64,000 nt of DNA from contig NC_079976.1 in NCBI RefSeq assembly GCF_029852145.1, positions 23,166,924-23,230,923 of the forward strand, in the 5' to 3' direction. The stretch's first letter is position 1. The number at the start of each line of letters is the position of its first letter. Position numbers and translations under genes: made by a program. The DNA is from Microplitis mediator. Taxonomy: Eukaryota > Arthropoda > Insecta > Hymenoptera > Braconidae. This document shows, in pieces, positions 45,301 through 56,278 of this stretch. The notes under the pieces were generated by a model. The model ran no database searches, was not told the DNA's origin, and was given only the letters and a program-made list of their open reading frames with translations.

Positions 45301-45310
45301 ACGCTGTCAT
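39311..45310 (-). CDS. DPYD: Dihydropyrimidine dehydrogenase [NADP+]
   Basis: First and rate-limiting enzyme of uracil and thymine breakdown; cytosolic, reducing the 5,6 double bond with NADPH. Exon 1 is 45310-45266 (15 codons, donor GTGAGT). Exon 2 is 42322-39311 after TTTTTTTCAG, giving 1018 residues, close to the family norm of about 1025. Domains: N-terminal iron-sulfur cysteines (CLKCADAPCQKSCP, 79-92), FAD site GCGPAS (about 189-194), NADPH site GAGDTAFDCA (334-343), FMN barrel with NLSCPHGMGESGMGLACG carrying the catalytic Cys loop, and C-terminal ferredoxin-like clusters CINCGKCYMTC (949-959) and CTGCTLCLSVC (982-992). The long N-terminal extension obtained by reading straight through above 42322 is intronic. 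The one intron (42323-45265) holds three transposons. Its position after Asp-Ile-Glu equals the exon 1/2 boundary of the vertebrate gene. The remaining 3 kb is intron-free. All key residues that can be checked are intact. Confidence 0.96.
42562..43549. mobile_element. CACGGAAAG palindromic-array MITE, full copy, in the DPYD intron
   Basis: CACGGAAAGAAAATTATAGC at the left and CATAATTTTCTTTCCGTG at the right, flanked by TA at 42560-42561 and 43550-43551. It is inverted relative to 52751-53878, with the conserved non-repetitive core at about 43035-43265. Confidence 0.9.
43985..45188. mobile_element. GTTACCAT-type palindromic MITE interrupted by a CACTGT element
   Basis: Arrays of ATGGTAACCATTACCATAAT units at 43985-44250 and again at 44961-45188, ending TACCATAAATTTCTCTCCATG. 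The 44251-44960 element lies inside with TA on both sides. Removing it rejoins the array in phase. All of this sits in the DPYD intron. Confidence 0.8.
44251..44960. mobile_element. MITE with CACTGTAAAAAAT ends and CA-rich core (copy 3, complete)
   Basis: CACTGTGAAAAATTCGCGGAG at the left and CTCCGGATTTTTTACAGTG at the right, flanked by TA. Arms carry GGAGTGAATTCGG units. The core at 44511-44715 is CACACGCACACATTTGCA repeats. Open frames on both strands are artefacts. Confidence 0.88.
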
Positions 45311-46270
45311 TGTTGTATTTCTTAAAAATTATTTCAGTGGTTACTAAATTATTTAGTGTCCTCGTGATAAGTCGATTGTATGTCAAAGAACCTGAATAAT
45401 TAGATCTTTCACTATCACAGGATATTAACACAGCTCACTTGCATGATAGTTTAATAACTTTTTAATAAAAAAAAAATATTTTTTTACTTATGACACTTAA
45501 ACAAGTCCGTGAAATAACTTTTATATTATCTTATAAATTATGACCATATTTAATGACAGTTAAATTTTCACAAGAACAATTAATCCAATGATAAATATCA
45601 CAATTTGGATATTAGCCCTAATTTTAAACTCAAAATATTATTTTATAAGAAATTACAAATTATTAGAATACGTAAAACTTGTATTTAAATTTATCGAGGA
45701 TATGAAATATACTAAAAGAATGTTTTGTCAGTACTGAGAACGTTAACATAATCTAAATTACAGCGCTCTGAATAACGCTGACATAAATTGAAAGTCAGTA
45801 AAGATAAAGAGAAATCGAGTTGGCAAGTAAAAAGAAAAAGGACAAAATATTTGAGACACACGAACCACTCAATTTATCAACTAATTTTTTTTTTATCTTG
45901 TTGTTGAATATACTTATTATATTTCGTAAGTTGGAATCAGCATTATTTCATGTTAAATAAAATACGAGTATATGTAATTGAAAGATAATCATGAATTTAA
46001 AGAAATCACTTTATATTATTTTGTTAATCACTTTTTTAGATCCCGGGTCAACAAATTAGATTTGTTTTAAAATAAATGATAAATTCAAATAATTTTTCTT
46101 CAATTTAAGTTTATGAATTGTATTTTTTAACTTTCCGCTAAGAAAATTGAAAATTTTCAAAAATTCGGAAGTTATTGGTTTCGGTCCGATTTGCAAAAAC
46201 CGAATTTCTATCAGATTTTGACGTTTTAAGGTTCTAGAAGGCTATCCTGACTAATTTCACGATAATGTCC
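45311..46270. other. Region upstream of DPYD, no gene seen
   Basis: AT-rich, presumably containing the DPYD promoter and 5' UTR, but no clear TATA or initiator pair was recognised. A dispersed-repeat start (AACTTTCCGCTAAGAAAATT) begins at about 46129. Confidence 0.5.
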
Positions 46271-46273
46271 GAG

Positions 46274-47440
46274 TGTATGTATGTCCCGGACTGAAAAATT
46301 TGACCTGATTTTAGTCTGATTGGACTATTTGATCTGATTTTGATCTTTTATGAAAATTTTAAGCTGTTTTTGACCTGCTACTTTAAAAAACAAACGCGTT
46401 ACGAGCAGACTAAATTAGATTAATTCGTGAGCTTTAAAAAATTTTAGTTCTGAAAATTTACAAGGACAAAACCAGATTAAATCATGGACATATAAAATTT
46501 TTATTTATGGGCAATATTTATGAAAAAATATTAAGTTGCAGAATTGATTATGTTTTATTTACTATTTATTTACTATCTTTTGTTTAAAAATGTCGGCAGT
46601 TAATGAAAATTTGACAACTTAATTTTGTAGTTGTCTTCATTGAATATTTATATCATTGAATAAAAGTGATAAAATAACTCTTAAAATGTCAAGAATTTTC
46701 TCTTATTTACTGGATAAAATTGAAAATATTTTGGCATAAGAAAACATCAAAATTCTTGTGCTACGGAGAAAAATGTTGGCTCGAAATCTACCAATTTTTA
46801 TTATGCTGTCGACCAAACTTGAAACAGAAAGTAAAGTATCCAAAAAATTACTATGCTCTTATGAAAAATTATTATGCTGCATCAAAATTATTATAATGTA
46901 TGGAAGTAATTGATATTGAAGCTCATCGATAAGTTTCTCGCGCGCAATAAGTAATGTAATACAGTATAATTATTTTTTGTAAGAGCACAATAATTTTTTG
47001 GATGCTTTACTCCCTGTTTCAAGTTTAGTCGACAGCATTGTAAAAATTGGTAGGTTTCGAGCCAACATCTTCTCTGTGTGACATCTTATTATGGAAGCGC
47101 ATTAGCATGTTTTAAATACCAAGAAAATTAAAATAAATTAATTAATCTAGATTATTATTATTATTATTTATATTTATAAAAAGTCCTGTTTTTGTCCTTA
47201 AAAACAATTGAACACAGACCAATAATTATAATAATAAAGTCTGTTTTTAGTCTAAACGCGATTTAAAACAGACTAAATATCATACGAAATTAAGTCTGAT
47301 ATTGACCTGGATAAGGAATAGTACGGGCAAAAACAGATAAAATTCTTATATAAAATAAATACGATTTATAAACTTGAATTAAAGGAAAAATATTTGAGTT
47401 TATCATTTATTTTAAAACAGATCTAATTTTTTGACCCGGG
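46274..47440. mobile_element. CCCGGGTC-type repeat (copy 2, left end replaced) with nested hairpin
   Basis: It starts at CCCGGACTGAAAAATTTGAC, an internal point of the 60046 copy, directly after the GTATGTATG of another repeat. It ends TTTTTTGACCCGGG. A hairpin element is nested at about 46733-47078. Confidence 0.75.
46733..47078. mobile_element. Nested hairpin MITE with CGGAGAAAAATGTTGGC arms
   Basis: CGGAGAAAAATGTTGGCTCG near 46764 and its inverse CGAGCCAACATCTTCTCTG at 47059-47077, with longer arms including ACCAATTTTTATTATGCTGT. The segment is absent from the equivalent place in the first repeat copy (about 11693) and present in the third (about 60603-60948). Confidence 0.75.
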
Positions 47441-47449
47441 TTTTTAAGA

Positions 47450-47885
47450 CAATGGCATACAAAAGTATTATCGAGCTTGAAGAGCTCGAAAATGTATTTA
47501 CAATAATGTTATCGAGCTCAACGAGCTCGAAAACAGCGGGAAGTTTTGGGGCTGGCCCGCAGGGTTAACCGATAGACCGATTTTTTTATATAGGAATTTA
47601 ATCTGTTTTTGCCCCTACTATTCCTTGTCCACGCCTACTATTCCTTGTCGACTCGGGAAGTTAAGCAATTCTATAAAATAAGGGAAATAGCTATAAGGGA
47701 ATTTAAAGTGAGTTTCATTTATTGTCTGGTTGATTGAGTGCGGGTTTTTCTCTTGCAAGAACCTAGCTGCGTTGCCCAAGTAATTATAAATTTTGTAGAG
47801 GCCAGCCTAAGCCAGGGTCCAACCCGCGAATTCTGGTGGCTGCTGGTAAAAATCACCGAAGTAAAAAGCGATTAGTCTCAATGCA
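47450..47885. repeat. Fragments of two dispersed repeats
   Basis: 47450-47590: GGCATACAAAAGTATTATCG, then CTGGCCCGCAGGGTTAACCG, the end box of the 'aacttcccgct' family. 47737-47882: the GAGGCCAGCCTAAGCCAGGG repeat also seen at 14722-14880. Confidence 0.65.
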
Positions 47886-47887
47886 TA

Positions 47888-50035
47888 CACTGAGAGAAAA
47901 GTGCTTATTAACCTGAACTATTCAGCGACAGATATAAAAATATAGTCTCCCTAACCAATTTTTATTGTTACTGGAACTATATACTAGTGTGAATCAGCAC
48001 GAAAAAATAGTTACATTAACTAAATTTAAGAAACTATTTTTGCCTCATTATGGTCACTACAAAACTTCAATCTTTATAAATCAAGGCTTGGTAGTGAACA
48101 CAATATTACCTTTATCATTGGGTCGATTAACATAATATAGATACAGTAACTATGTTAGCTTAGTGACTGTGTGATAGTTGGTAGAAATAATTTTAATAGT
48201 TGACTCAACTAAGAGTTTAGTCGTCGTCTCATAGAACTGCATTTATTTAGTTTCTTTTACTACTGACAAAAGTATCAACCGTACTATTTCATCTTAGTTG
48301 TCTAAACAATCAATTTCCAGTTAATTTAATAATTATAGAATATTTCTGCTGACTAATAATCAACTGTAAAAAAAAATTCAAGGGGAATATAGTTATGGAT
48401 ACCATTAATATTTAGTTTCCCTGGCTATAAATTCCGATCCTAATGCCAAAAGTGCGTACTGCAAAATATACGCCTTATTGGGTCTGCTGAGCCAAAGAAG
48501 CGTATCAAACATTTTTTTTGCTTATCAATTCCGAATTGTTAAAAATGTGAAGATCGATTAAAAAAGTGAAAAAAAATTTTTTTTTATACCAAAAGGGCGT
48601 GTAAAAATTTTTTGTTGTCAATCAATTCGGAATTATTTATTAAAATGAAAATCAATCAAGATGATATATATCTTTTCTCCCAATAAATTTTCCTTTTAGC
48701 TTAAACAACTTTTTTTTTTTTTTTTTTTGGCTGAAGCATACAAAAATTCTCGCGTTAAAAAAATAGTAATTATTCTGACAAAATTTATTTTCTTCAAACT
48801 AAAAAATGCAATTGTTACTAAAAACTAACATATCTTGCTACAAAAAATATCTCCTATATTGAGAAATTAAAACTCTTTAAATAAGTAAAAATTTTTCGAT
48901 TTAAGCGTGGGAATATGTTGACTTGAAAAAAAATATTTCGATTCGAGATAAAAATTCAAGATAAATTTTTACTTGTTACAGAAGTTTTTATTTCTTAATA
49001 TTAGATATTTTTTTGAAGTAAGATGTATTAGTTTTTTGTAGCAATCTGCACTTTTTTGTTTAAAGAAAATAAAATTTCTCTCAATGAGTACTATTATTTA
49101 GCGGAAGAACTTTTCATGCTCCAACCAAAACAGAATAGTTGCTTAAACTAAGGGATAAATTTCTTGGGAGAAAAGATATATATGGAGGAGAGGGAAGTCA
49201 TCAGAGCAAGGCAACAGCATTGGGAGTAGTTCGGTGCTCGCCACTAGATCGCGCCCACTTTTTGTAGTGTCCCTGGTAAGAAACTTATTTCAGAAGTATT
49301 ATATTCCAAGCTTGAGAACAATTCTGGCATTAGTACTTCTCTGTTATTTGACAGAGTGACTAGTATCATTTTTGATTGTAATATAGTATGTGCTAAATTA
49401 CATCATGACATTAATGTTTAACATTAATGTTTCCTAAAATAATTTTTGTAATACTCGAAAAACATCAAGGACATTTAATGTAATAGAAAAAAAATTTTCT
49501 GTATTTATCACATAAATGTTGGCTATTAAAGAAAAAAGAATTCAGTAACAATAAAACAAAATTTGCACTACAGATCGCTAAATAATTTTGTTTCTTGCAA
49601 TACTAAATTATGGCAATGGTAACTATGAATGTTTAGTTACAATAAGTCAAATTAGTACATTCGCAGAAAGTTCGATTTTCTAGTGTGTACATCTAGACAC
49701 AAATACTCATTGCTACTATTATAAATGATCTGAAGAACTAAGTGTACATTATTAACATCACAATAATCTTAATATTTATTAGACTAAGAATAAATTGCTT
49801 GCTACAATATAAATTATAGTTACGTTAACTTTAAACTGATAGTAATAAAAACTTTCCCTAAACTAGTTATGTTCATTATTGCTATCTTAGTATATGTAAC
49901 TAAAAATAGTAAGAACGACTATGTAGTCGTAGAGCACTTTACTGTGGCGTATTAGTTACTGAAACTGACTTCAATAGCTGAGTCGTCTGTGAACTACGAT
50001 TCCTTAGTTCAGAAAACCGTTTTTTTCTCTCAGTG
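47888..50035. mobile_element. 2.1-kb element with CACTGAGAGAAAA ends
   Basis: CACTGAGAGAAAAGTGC at the left and TTTTTTTCTCTCAGTG at the right, flanked by TA at 47886-47887 and 50036-50037. The interior is full of short dyads such as TTAGTTAC/GTAACTAA. A mildly GC-rich stretch at 49180-49270 is unexplained. No ORF over 60 codons, so non-autonomous. Confidence 0.82.
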
Positions 50036-50444
50036 TATCATTGTTTTAATGATACTATAGACTATTAAGTAAACATGTGAGTATGCTTAAATGGAGTAAC
50101 CATATCGTTATTCTGATGATATGTCACTTGGAGATACATTGGATAGTCTTTCTGACAATATTTTTCTTTCCATACAGTTGCAAAATTAATAATACAATCG
50201 AATTTCCGTCGTAAGTCTTGTCTATCCTTATAGGAAGAAACAATTGGCCCAAGCTTGGCCGAGGCTTGGCGCAGGACTTATTAACTCTGGGGTAAGCTTG
50301 AAATTCAAGTTTGGCCCAAGTCTGTCTAAGCACCGAAATGATAACACCGAGCCAAGCTTGAGTGTTGTGCCAAGACTGCATCTTAGTATTGGCCCAATTA
50401 CCAGTGCCATTATTGTGCCAAGACTGTTTTTAAATAAGCACCTA
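50036..50444. repeat. Spacer with 'ttggcccaagcttggc' repeat
   Basis: 50238-50440 carries CCAAGCTTGGCCGAGGCTTGG and GCCAAGACTG words on both strands, like the interior of the element at 54826-55659. The ORFs on both strands here come from these words. Confidence 0.5.
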
Positions 50445-51301
50445 CACGGAAAGAAAATTATGGCAGCGGTTCCCATAATTTTGTGAAATTTTTTCCTATA
50501 TCATCATAGGAATTACGACCATAAATTATGGGAGCGGTTCCTATAGTTATAGGAATGTTTCCCATAATTATAGGAATAGTTCCTATAATTATGAGAATGA
50601 TATCCATAACACTATAGGAATGGTTCCTATAATTATAGGAATGGTTCCTATAATTTATAGGAACCATTCCCATAATATTATGGGAATGGATCCTATAATA
50701 GTATGGGAACTATTCCCATAATATTATGGGAATGATTCCCATAATGAAATTGGAATGGTTCGTATACCATTATGGGAATCATTCCCATAGTATTATGGGA
50801 ATAGTTCCCATATTATTATAGGAACCATTCCTATAATATTATGGGAATGGTTTCCATATTATCATGAAAAAATTAATTTAAAGAAAAGTGTGGTAATCAC
50901 TTCTACAATACACAGAAATATTATTAAACATAAAAACAAAAATTCAAACATTGAAAAAAAAAATCGTATTTGGCAAAAAAACATTAAAATTTTTAACAAG
51001 AATTTTTTGTCAGCACAAAACATTCAAGAAAATTCAAATTTTGGCAAATTTCTACACTATTGTGCAAAAAAAAAATTTTATGATATTATAGGGATGGTTC
51101 CCATAACATTATGGGAATAGTTCCCATAATATTATAGGAATAGTTCCTATACCAATATGGGAACTATTCTCATACTATTATGGGGATGGTTCCCATAATA
51201 TATGGGAACCATCCCTATAGTAGTATAGGTACTATTCCCATACCATTATGGGAACCACTTCCATAATGCATAGCATAACTTCCCATAATTTTCTTTCCGT
51301 G
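50445..51301. mobile_element. CACGGAAAG palindromic-array MITE, full copy
   Basis: CACGGAAAGAAAATTATGGC at the left and CCCATAATTTTCTTTCCGTG at the right, flanked by TA at 50443-50444 and 51302-51303. The conserved core is at about 50865-51090. ORFs at 50458-50673 and 50890-51120 are artefacts. Confidence 0.9.
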
Positions 51302-52450
51302 TATGCTTATTAAAAATAAATTTAAAAAAAAAAATATTAATAGACACGTGCATTAGAGTGTTTCAAAAAATCGACTTTTTTTTTCTCGAAGAACATTGAA
51401 AAATCGACAGAGTATCTCTAGACAAAGACCCTGTTAAAATATGAGACCCTAATATCAATATTTAAAGGTGGTGGTTCGCGATTTTCTATTTTCCATTTAA
51501 ATAACATGGGAAAAAAAAAATTGTAAGTTTGGAATTTTATACCTCGGCAATGGCTTATTGAACAGATAAGTTCAGGATATATTTTGCAAGGTAATTAAAC
51601 GCTCTACAAAAAAAGTGTCTTATCATTTTTTGATAAATCCATCTGTTCAAAAGTTACTGGAGCTCGAAGTCAAGTTAGAGTAAATTTCGCGATCTTTTTA
51701 TTTTTCTGGCGAAACTATCAGACTTATCATAAAATGTTACAAAATCTTTTTTGTGGACAATTTTATTTCCTACAAATTATCATTGATAAATTTTTTTCTA
51801 ATTCTGCATTGTTTTCTAGTTATTTCCATTTTAATGCCAAGCTCTTAAAATCGATCAGAACACTATTTTTTTGAAAATGACCTAATGAATTGATTTTGTT
51901 TTTTTAGATAAAAATTCATTATCTCAGTATGTGAATTTAATGTGCCGTAATATGAGTACTAGAAGCACCTAAATATTATCCAAGCACAATAGCAGCTTTA
52001 CTACCATTTAATTTGTTTATATTCATCCAAGTCGATAACAATTATTTTAAAAAATTAAAGATGATTAATAGTTTTGAATACGCTTGAAAAATTTATTATC
52101 ACTGGTGCTGGTCCAATTCTCATGATACTCAGATCAACATTCGCTGTTGTCAACATATGAGTGCATAAGAGGTCGTAGATTAATCGTTTCTTCGATTGCA
52201 AGTGTTACTGCTTCTGCACCATCGCAGATACTGTAGTAATCTTTTTAGTCAATGGATGCCAGATTATCGCCCCTTCTCATATCTACAAAGTAAGTCACCA
52301 TTAGCCATTTACTGATCGGCGGTTGATAATTTGTCAGAAAGCGACTGGCTTCCACTATTCCCCGCTCGCGTTCGATAAAAGGGGGAGGGGGTCTTAACAA
52401 AAGCAATTATATAAACTTTCCTGTTGGTGTCCATTTATACCTACCTTGGG
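51302..52450. other. No gene seen; possible decayed coding trace
   Basis: 51340-51900 resembles 54245-54800 (AAAATCGACT..., then GCTCTACAAAAAAGTGTCTTAT), so it is another dispersed repeat. On the minus strand, about 52320 to 52120, short codon-like stretches occur (for example GAEAVTLAIEETINLRPLM), interrupted by stops. This could be an old transposase trace, but it was not identified. Confidence 0.4.
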
Positions 52451-54212
52451 TATTGCACGCCTCGGAAGCGAAGCGGAGAGGTTGTGCTTTATAACCGACC
52501 TGTCAAGGTCACACGATTTCCACTCATTAAAGTGCATATATTTTTTTTCTATTACTCTTACACATTATAAAAAACACATCAATATAAAGCTGAAACACTA
52601 ATAAATAATCCTGATACTTTTTTTAATTTGTCTAATATGTATTAATATAAAAAAAAGTTCATTAAAAAAAATTTATCGTGGACGTCCATTAGTCTGTGGT
52701 TCAAAAAAACGGCGTGGTACGGATATCTCGAGAACGACTTGACGAAACTACACGGAAAGAAAATTACGGGAAGTTTTCCTATGCATTATGGGAATGGTTC
52801 CCATAATGGTATGGGAATACTACCTATACTACTATAGGGATGGTTCCCATATATTATGGGAACCATCCCCATAACAGTATGAGAATAGTTCCCATACCAT
52901 TATGGGAACGGTTCCCATAATGATATGGGAATGGTTCCTATACCATTATGGGAACCATTTCCATAATATTATGGGAATTATTCCCATATCATTATGGGAA
53001 CCATTCCCATAATGGTATGGGAATCATTCCCATACTATTATGGGAATGGTTCCCATATTAGTATAGGAACTATTCCTATAATATTATGGGAACTATTCCC
53101 ATGATGTTATGGGAACCATCCCTATAATATCATTAAATTTTTTTTTTGCACAATAGTGTAGAAATTTCCCAAAATTTGAATTTTCTTGAATGTTTTGTGC
53201 TGACAAAAAATTCTTGTTAAAAATTTTAATGTTTTTTTGCCAAATACGATTTTTTTTTTCAATGTTTGAATTTTTGTTTTTATGTTTAATAATATTTCTG
53301 TGTATTGTAAAAGTGATTACCGCACTTCTTTAAATTAATTTTTTCATGATAATATGGGAACCATTCCCATAATATTATGGGAATGGTTCCTATAATAGTA
53401 TGGGAACTATTCCCATAATATTATGGGAATGATTCCCATAATGGTATAGGAACCATTCCAATTGCATTATGGGAATCATTCCCATAATATTATGGGAATA
53501 GTTCCCATAATATTATGGGAATAGTTCCCATACTATTATAGGAACCATTCCCATAATATTATGGGAATGGTTCCTATAATTTATGGGAATGGTTCCTATA
53601 AATTATAGGAACCATTCCTATAAATTACAGGAATGATTCCCATAATATTATAGAAAGTATTCCTATAAATTATAGGAACCATTCTTATAATTATAGGAAC
53701 CATTCCTATAGTGTTATGGGTATCATTTCCATAATTATTGGAACTATTTCTATAATTATGGGAAACATTCCTATAATTATAGGAACCGCTCCCATAATTT
53801 ATGGTCGTAATTCCTATTATGGTATAGGAAAAAATTTCACAAAATTATGGGAACCGCTGCCATAATTTTCTTTCCGTGTACTTAATTTTTTTTTCAAAAT
53901 TTTCAGAAATAAGCAAAGAAGGTTCCTTTCGAAAATCACTACTGTAGGCCTTCTCGTTTTTTTGAAAATAAATCATTACGGTTAAAACCGGCAATCTTAC
54001 ATGTAAACAAACACACACTGCCGCCATTTTTCATTAGGAATTTTCTCCTTATTTATTTTTTTTTTTACTTTTATTACCGTATATTTTACCATGGAAATTT
54101 CTATGGGAAAAGAGCGGGATATTCAATTTTATTCGAAATTTAACTTTAAAAAAAAAACATAACATGAGCGTTCGAGGCGTGCACTTTTGGATTTTCCAAA
54201 TTTTTTTGTTTT
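52451..54212. repeat. Second copy of the GCACGCCTCG repeat, carrying an inserted MITE
   Basis: Matches 10453-11091 from TATTGCACGCCTCGG to GATTTTCCAAATTTTT, apart from few changes and the element at 52751-53878. Its 60-residue minus-strand ORF at 53845-54027 spans the insertion edge and is not a gene. Confidence 0.88.
52751..53878. mobile_element. CACGGAAAG palindromic-array MITE, full copy with provable insertion site
   Basis: Starts CACGGAAAGAAAATTACGGG and ends CCATAATTTTCTTTCCGTG. The TA at 10751-10752 of the uninterrupted repeat copy is present on both sides here (52749-52750 and 53879-53880). This proves a 2-bp TA target duplication and fixes both ends. Core at about 53130-53355. Confidence 0.95.
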
Positions 54213-54825
54213 ACTACTTTAACTACTTTGCTAAATCAATTACGTACACTAGACTGATTAAAAAAAATCGACTAATTTTTTTTTTCTTCATTATATTGAA
54301 AATATTGTTGGAAATGACAAAAAAAAATAGTGTGAAAGTTTGAGCTCTTAATATTAATATAAACAACTGCCGCATCGCGATTTTCTATTTCCCGTTTAAA
54401 TAACATGAGAAAATTTATTTTTTAAGCTTTGGAATTTTGTAGCTCTCGGTGGGACCAATACTTTTGAATGTTCAAGACATATTCTTATGTGAAATTTGAC
54501 GCTCTACAAAAAAGGTCTCTTATAATTTTTCGATATTTTTATTTCTTCACAAGTAATTCGAAGTTAAAATTAGATTGACGATAAATTTTTCCATTTTTTA
54601 AATTTTTTGACTCAACCATCAAATTTATCCGAAAATTTTAGATGACATTTTTTGTAGAGCATTTTATTTCCAACAACTTATCTCGGAGAAAATTTTCGAT
54701 ATTTCTCATAAGTCGTAAGTTATTCGCAATTAACTGAATATTTTCTTAAATAATCTAAATTTTATTGCTTAAAATTAATTATATTAAATTTTTAGTTGGC
54801 ATTTAAAATGGCACTTTTAAAACTA
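54213..54825. repeat. AT-rich dispersed repeat, no gene
   Basis: Shares AAATCGACT and GACGCTCTACAAAAAAGG words with 51340-51900 in the same order. Confidence 0.45.
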
Positions 54826-55659
54826 CACGGAAAAAATAAATAGTAAATGTAACATGATGCAGTCTTGGTAAATAAACATGATGAACTCATGTTGCATCCA
54901 CATGATTTGTCATGTTTCGGCTACATGACAATCATGTTGCGGTAGCACGAGAAAAATCATGTGGCAGCAACGTGATTTTCATGTATCCGTAATAGTATAA
55001 AATTAAGCTGCAACAACTAAATATTTATGCTTCAGAAAAATTATTTATTATCATGCAACAATCAAGCAAAAAATCGATTTTTTGAAAATCCAGTCTTGGC
55101 CCAGCCTCGGCAGAAGCCTGGAACGATAATCTCGGGCCAAGCCTGGTTACCAGACCTGGCCCATGCTTGGCTGCCAGACCTGGCTCAGGCTTCCAGAAAA
55201 CGAATAAATTTAATTAAAAAAAATTTATTATTATTAACCTGTAGAATTCATGATCATTAACGTTTTAATTATATAAGGGAGATAAATGATGTGAAAAAAC
55301 TCGGTGGAAATTCTGCTGGACTCTGGGCGCGAACTGCCGTCCTTCTGATTACTGGGTCCGAACGGTAGCTACTGGACGAACCTACTAACGTTGAACTAGT
55401 ACATTTATATGATCTACTTATATAAACCATAGGTATATCTAAACTTGGGTAATCCTACCTTGGCCCAAGTCTGGCTTGCCATTGGATGGCCAAGGCTAAG
55501 TTACCCAGGCCTGGGCCAATATAGGTGTGCCAAAGCTAGGATCCCCAGTGCTGGGCCAAGTAGGGGCCCGTTGTTCAACTCTGGCAGCTCCTGTATGGAA
55601 AATCATGTGGATGCAACATGATTTCATCATGTTGCATTTACTATTTATTTTTTTCCGTG
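54826..55659. mobile_element. MITE with CACGGAAAAAATAAATAG ends
   Basis: CACGGAAAAAATAAATAGTA at the left and CTATTTATTTTTTTCCGTG at the right, with inner ATGTAACATGATG/CATCATGTTGCAT. TA precedes it; the right flank reads AA. The interior carries GGGCCAAGCCTGG and CAACATGA units. ORF 55027-55260 is an artefact. Confidence 0.82.
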
Positions 55660-56274
55660 AAGTATTCTTGCTCCAAGAATATCTTTCTTGAATAAAGTTA
55701 ACTTTTTTTTCTGTGTATAATAGATTATTGCAAAAACTTATGAAAACTTCACCATGAGCAAATGCAATAACTGGATTTCTACCAAATCTACTTGAAAAAC
55801 ATAAAATTTTGATTTCCTATGGGTAGTAAGCATATAGTATATAATAGATATATAGTAATGTCCCGCAGAACCTTTCTGTCTTATATCGATTCTATCGTTA
55901 TCATTATTACAAATAACTAAATGTACTGACGTGTTACCAATTTCGTTGAGTGGCTGGTTTATTGTTTTTAAAATAAACTACTTAGTTGCGATTGTAACAC
56001 GGAAGCAAGCAGACGCACTTTACAGCTCAATAAAAAAACCACCGTCAATCGATCAACTCCATCAAATTTTATTGTCTTTAATTTTATAGACAATCAATAA
56101 TTTTTATTTGTGTTTCATTGATTTTTGATGGAATTAATAAACAAAATATTATTCTATCGCCAATAAAAATTTGCAAGAGTCAATTAATTATCATTTTTCT
56201 ACCGTTTTCATGATTTGAGATTTCATTGTTGAGATTTTTTATCATTTAACGCATGTAGTAAAAAATTTGAGAAG
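55660..56274. other. No gene seen
   Basis: AT-rich unique-looking sequence without an ORF or recognised motif. Confidence 0.5.
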
Positions 56275-56278
56275 TATA

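Noticed and set aside
39311..45310. DPYD as a simple retrogene because of the single long exon and A-tract
   Set aside because: The first intron is retained at the conserved position, so a full retrocopy is unlikely; intron loss in place explains it better.
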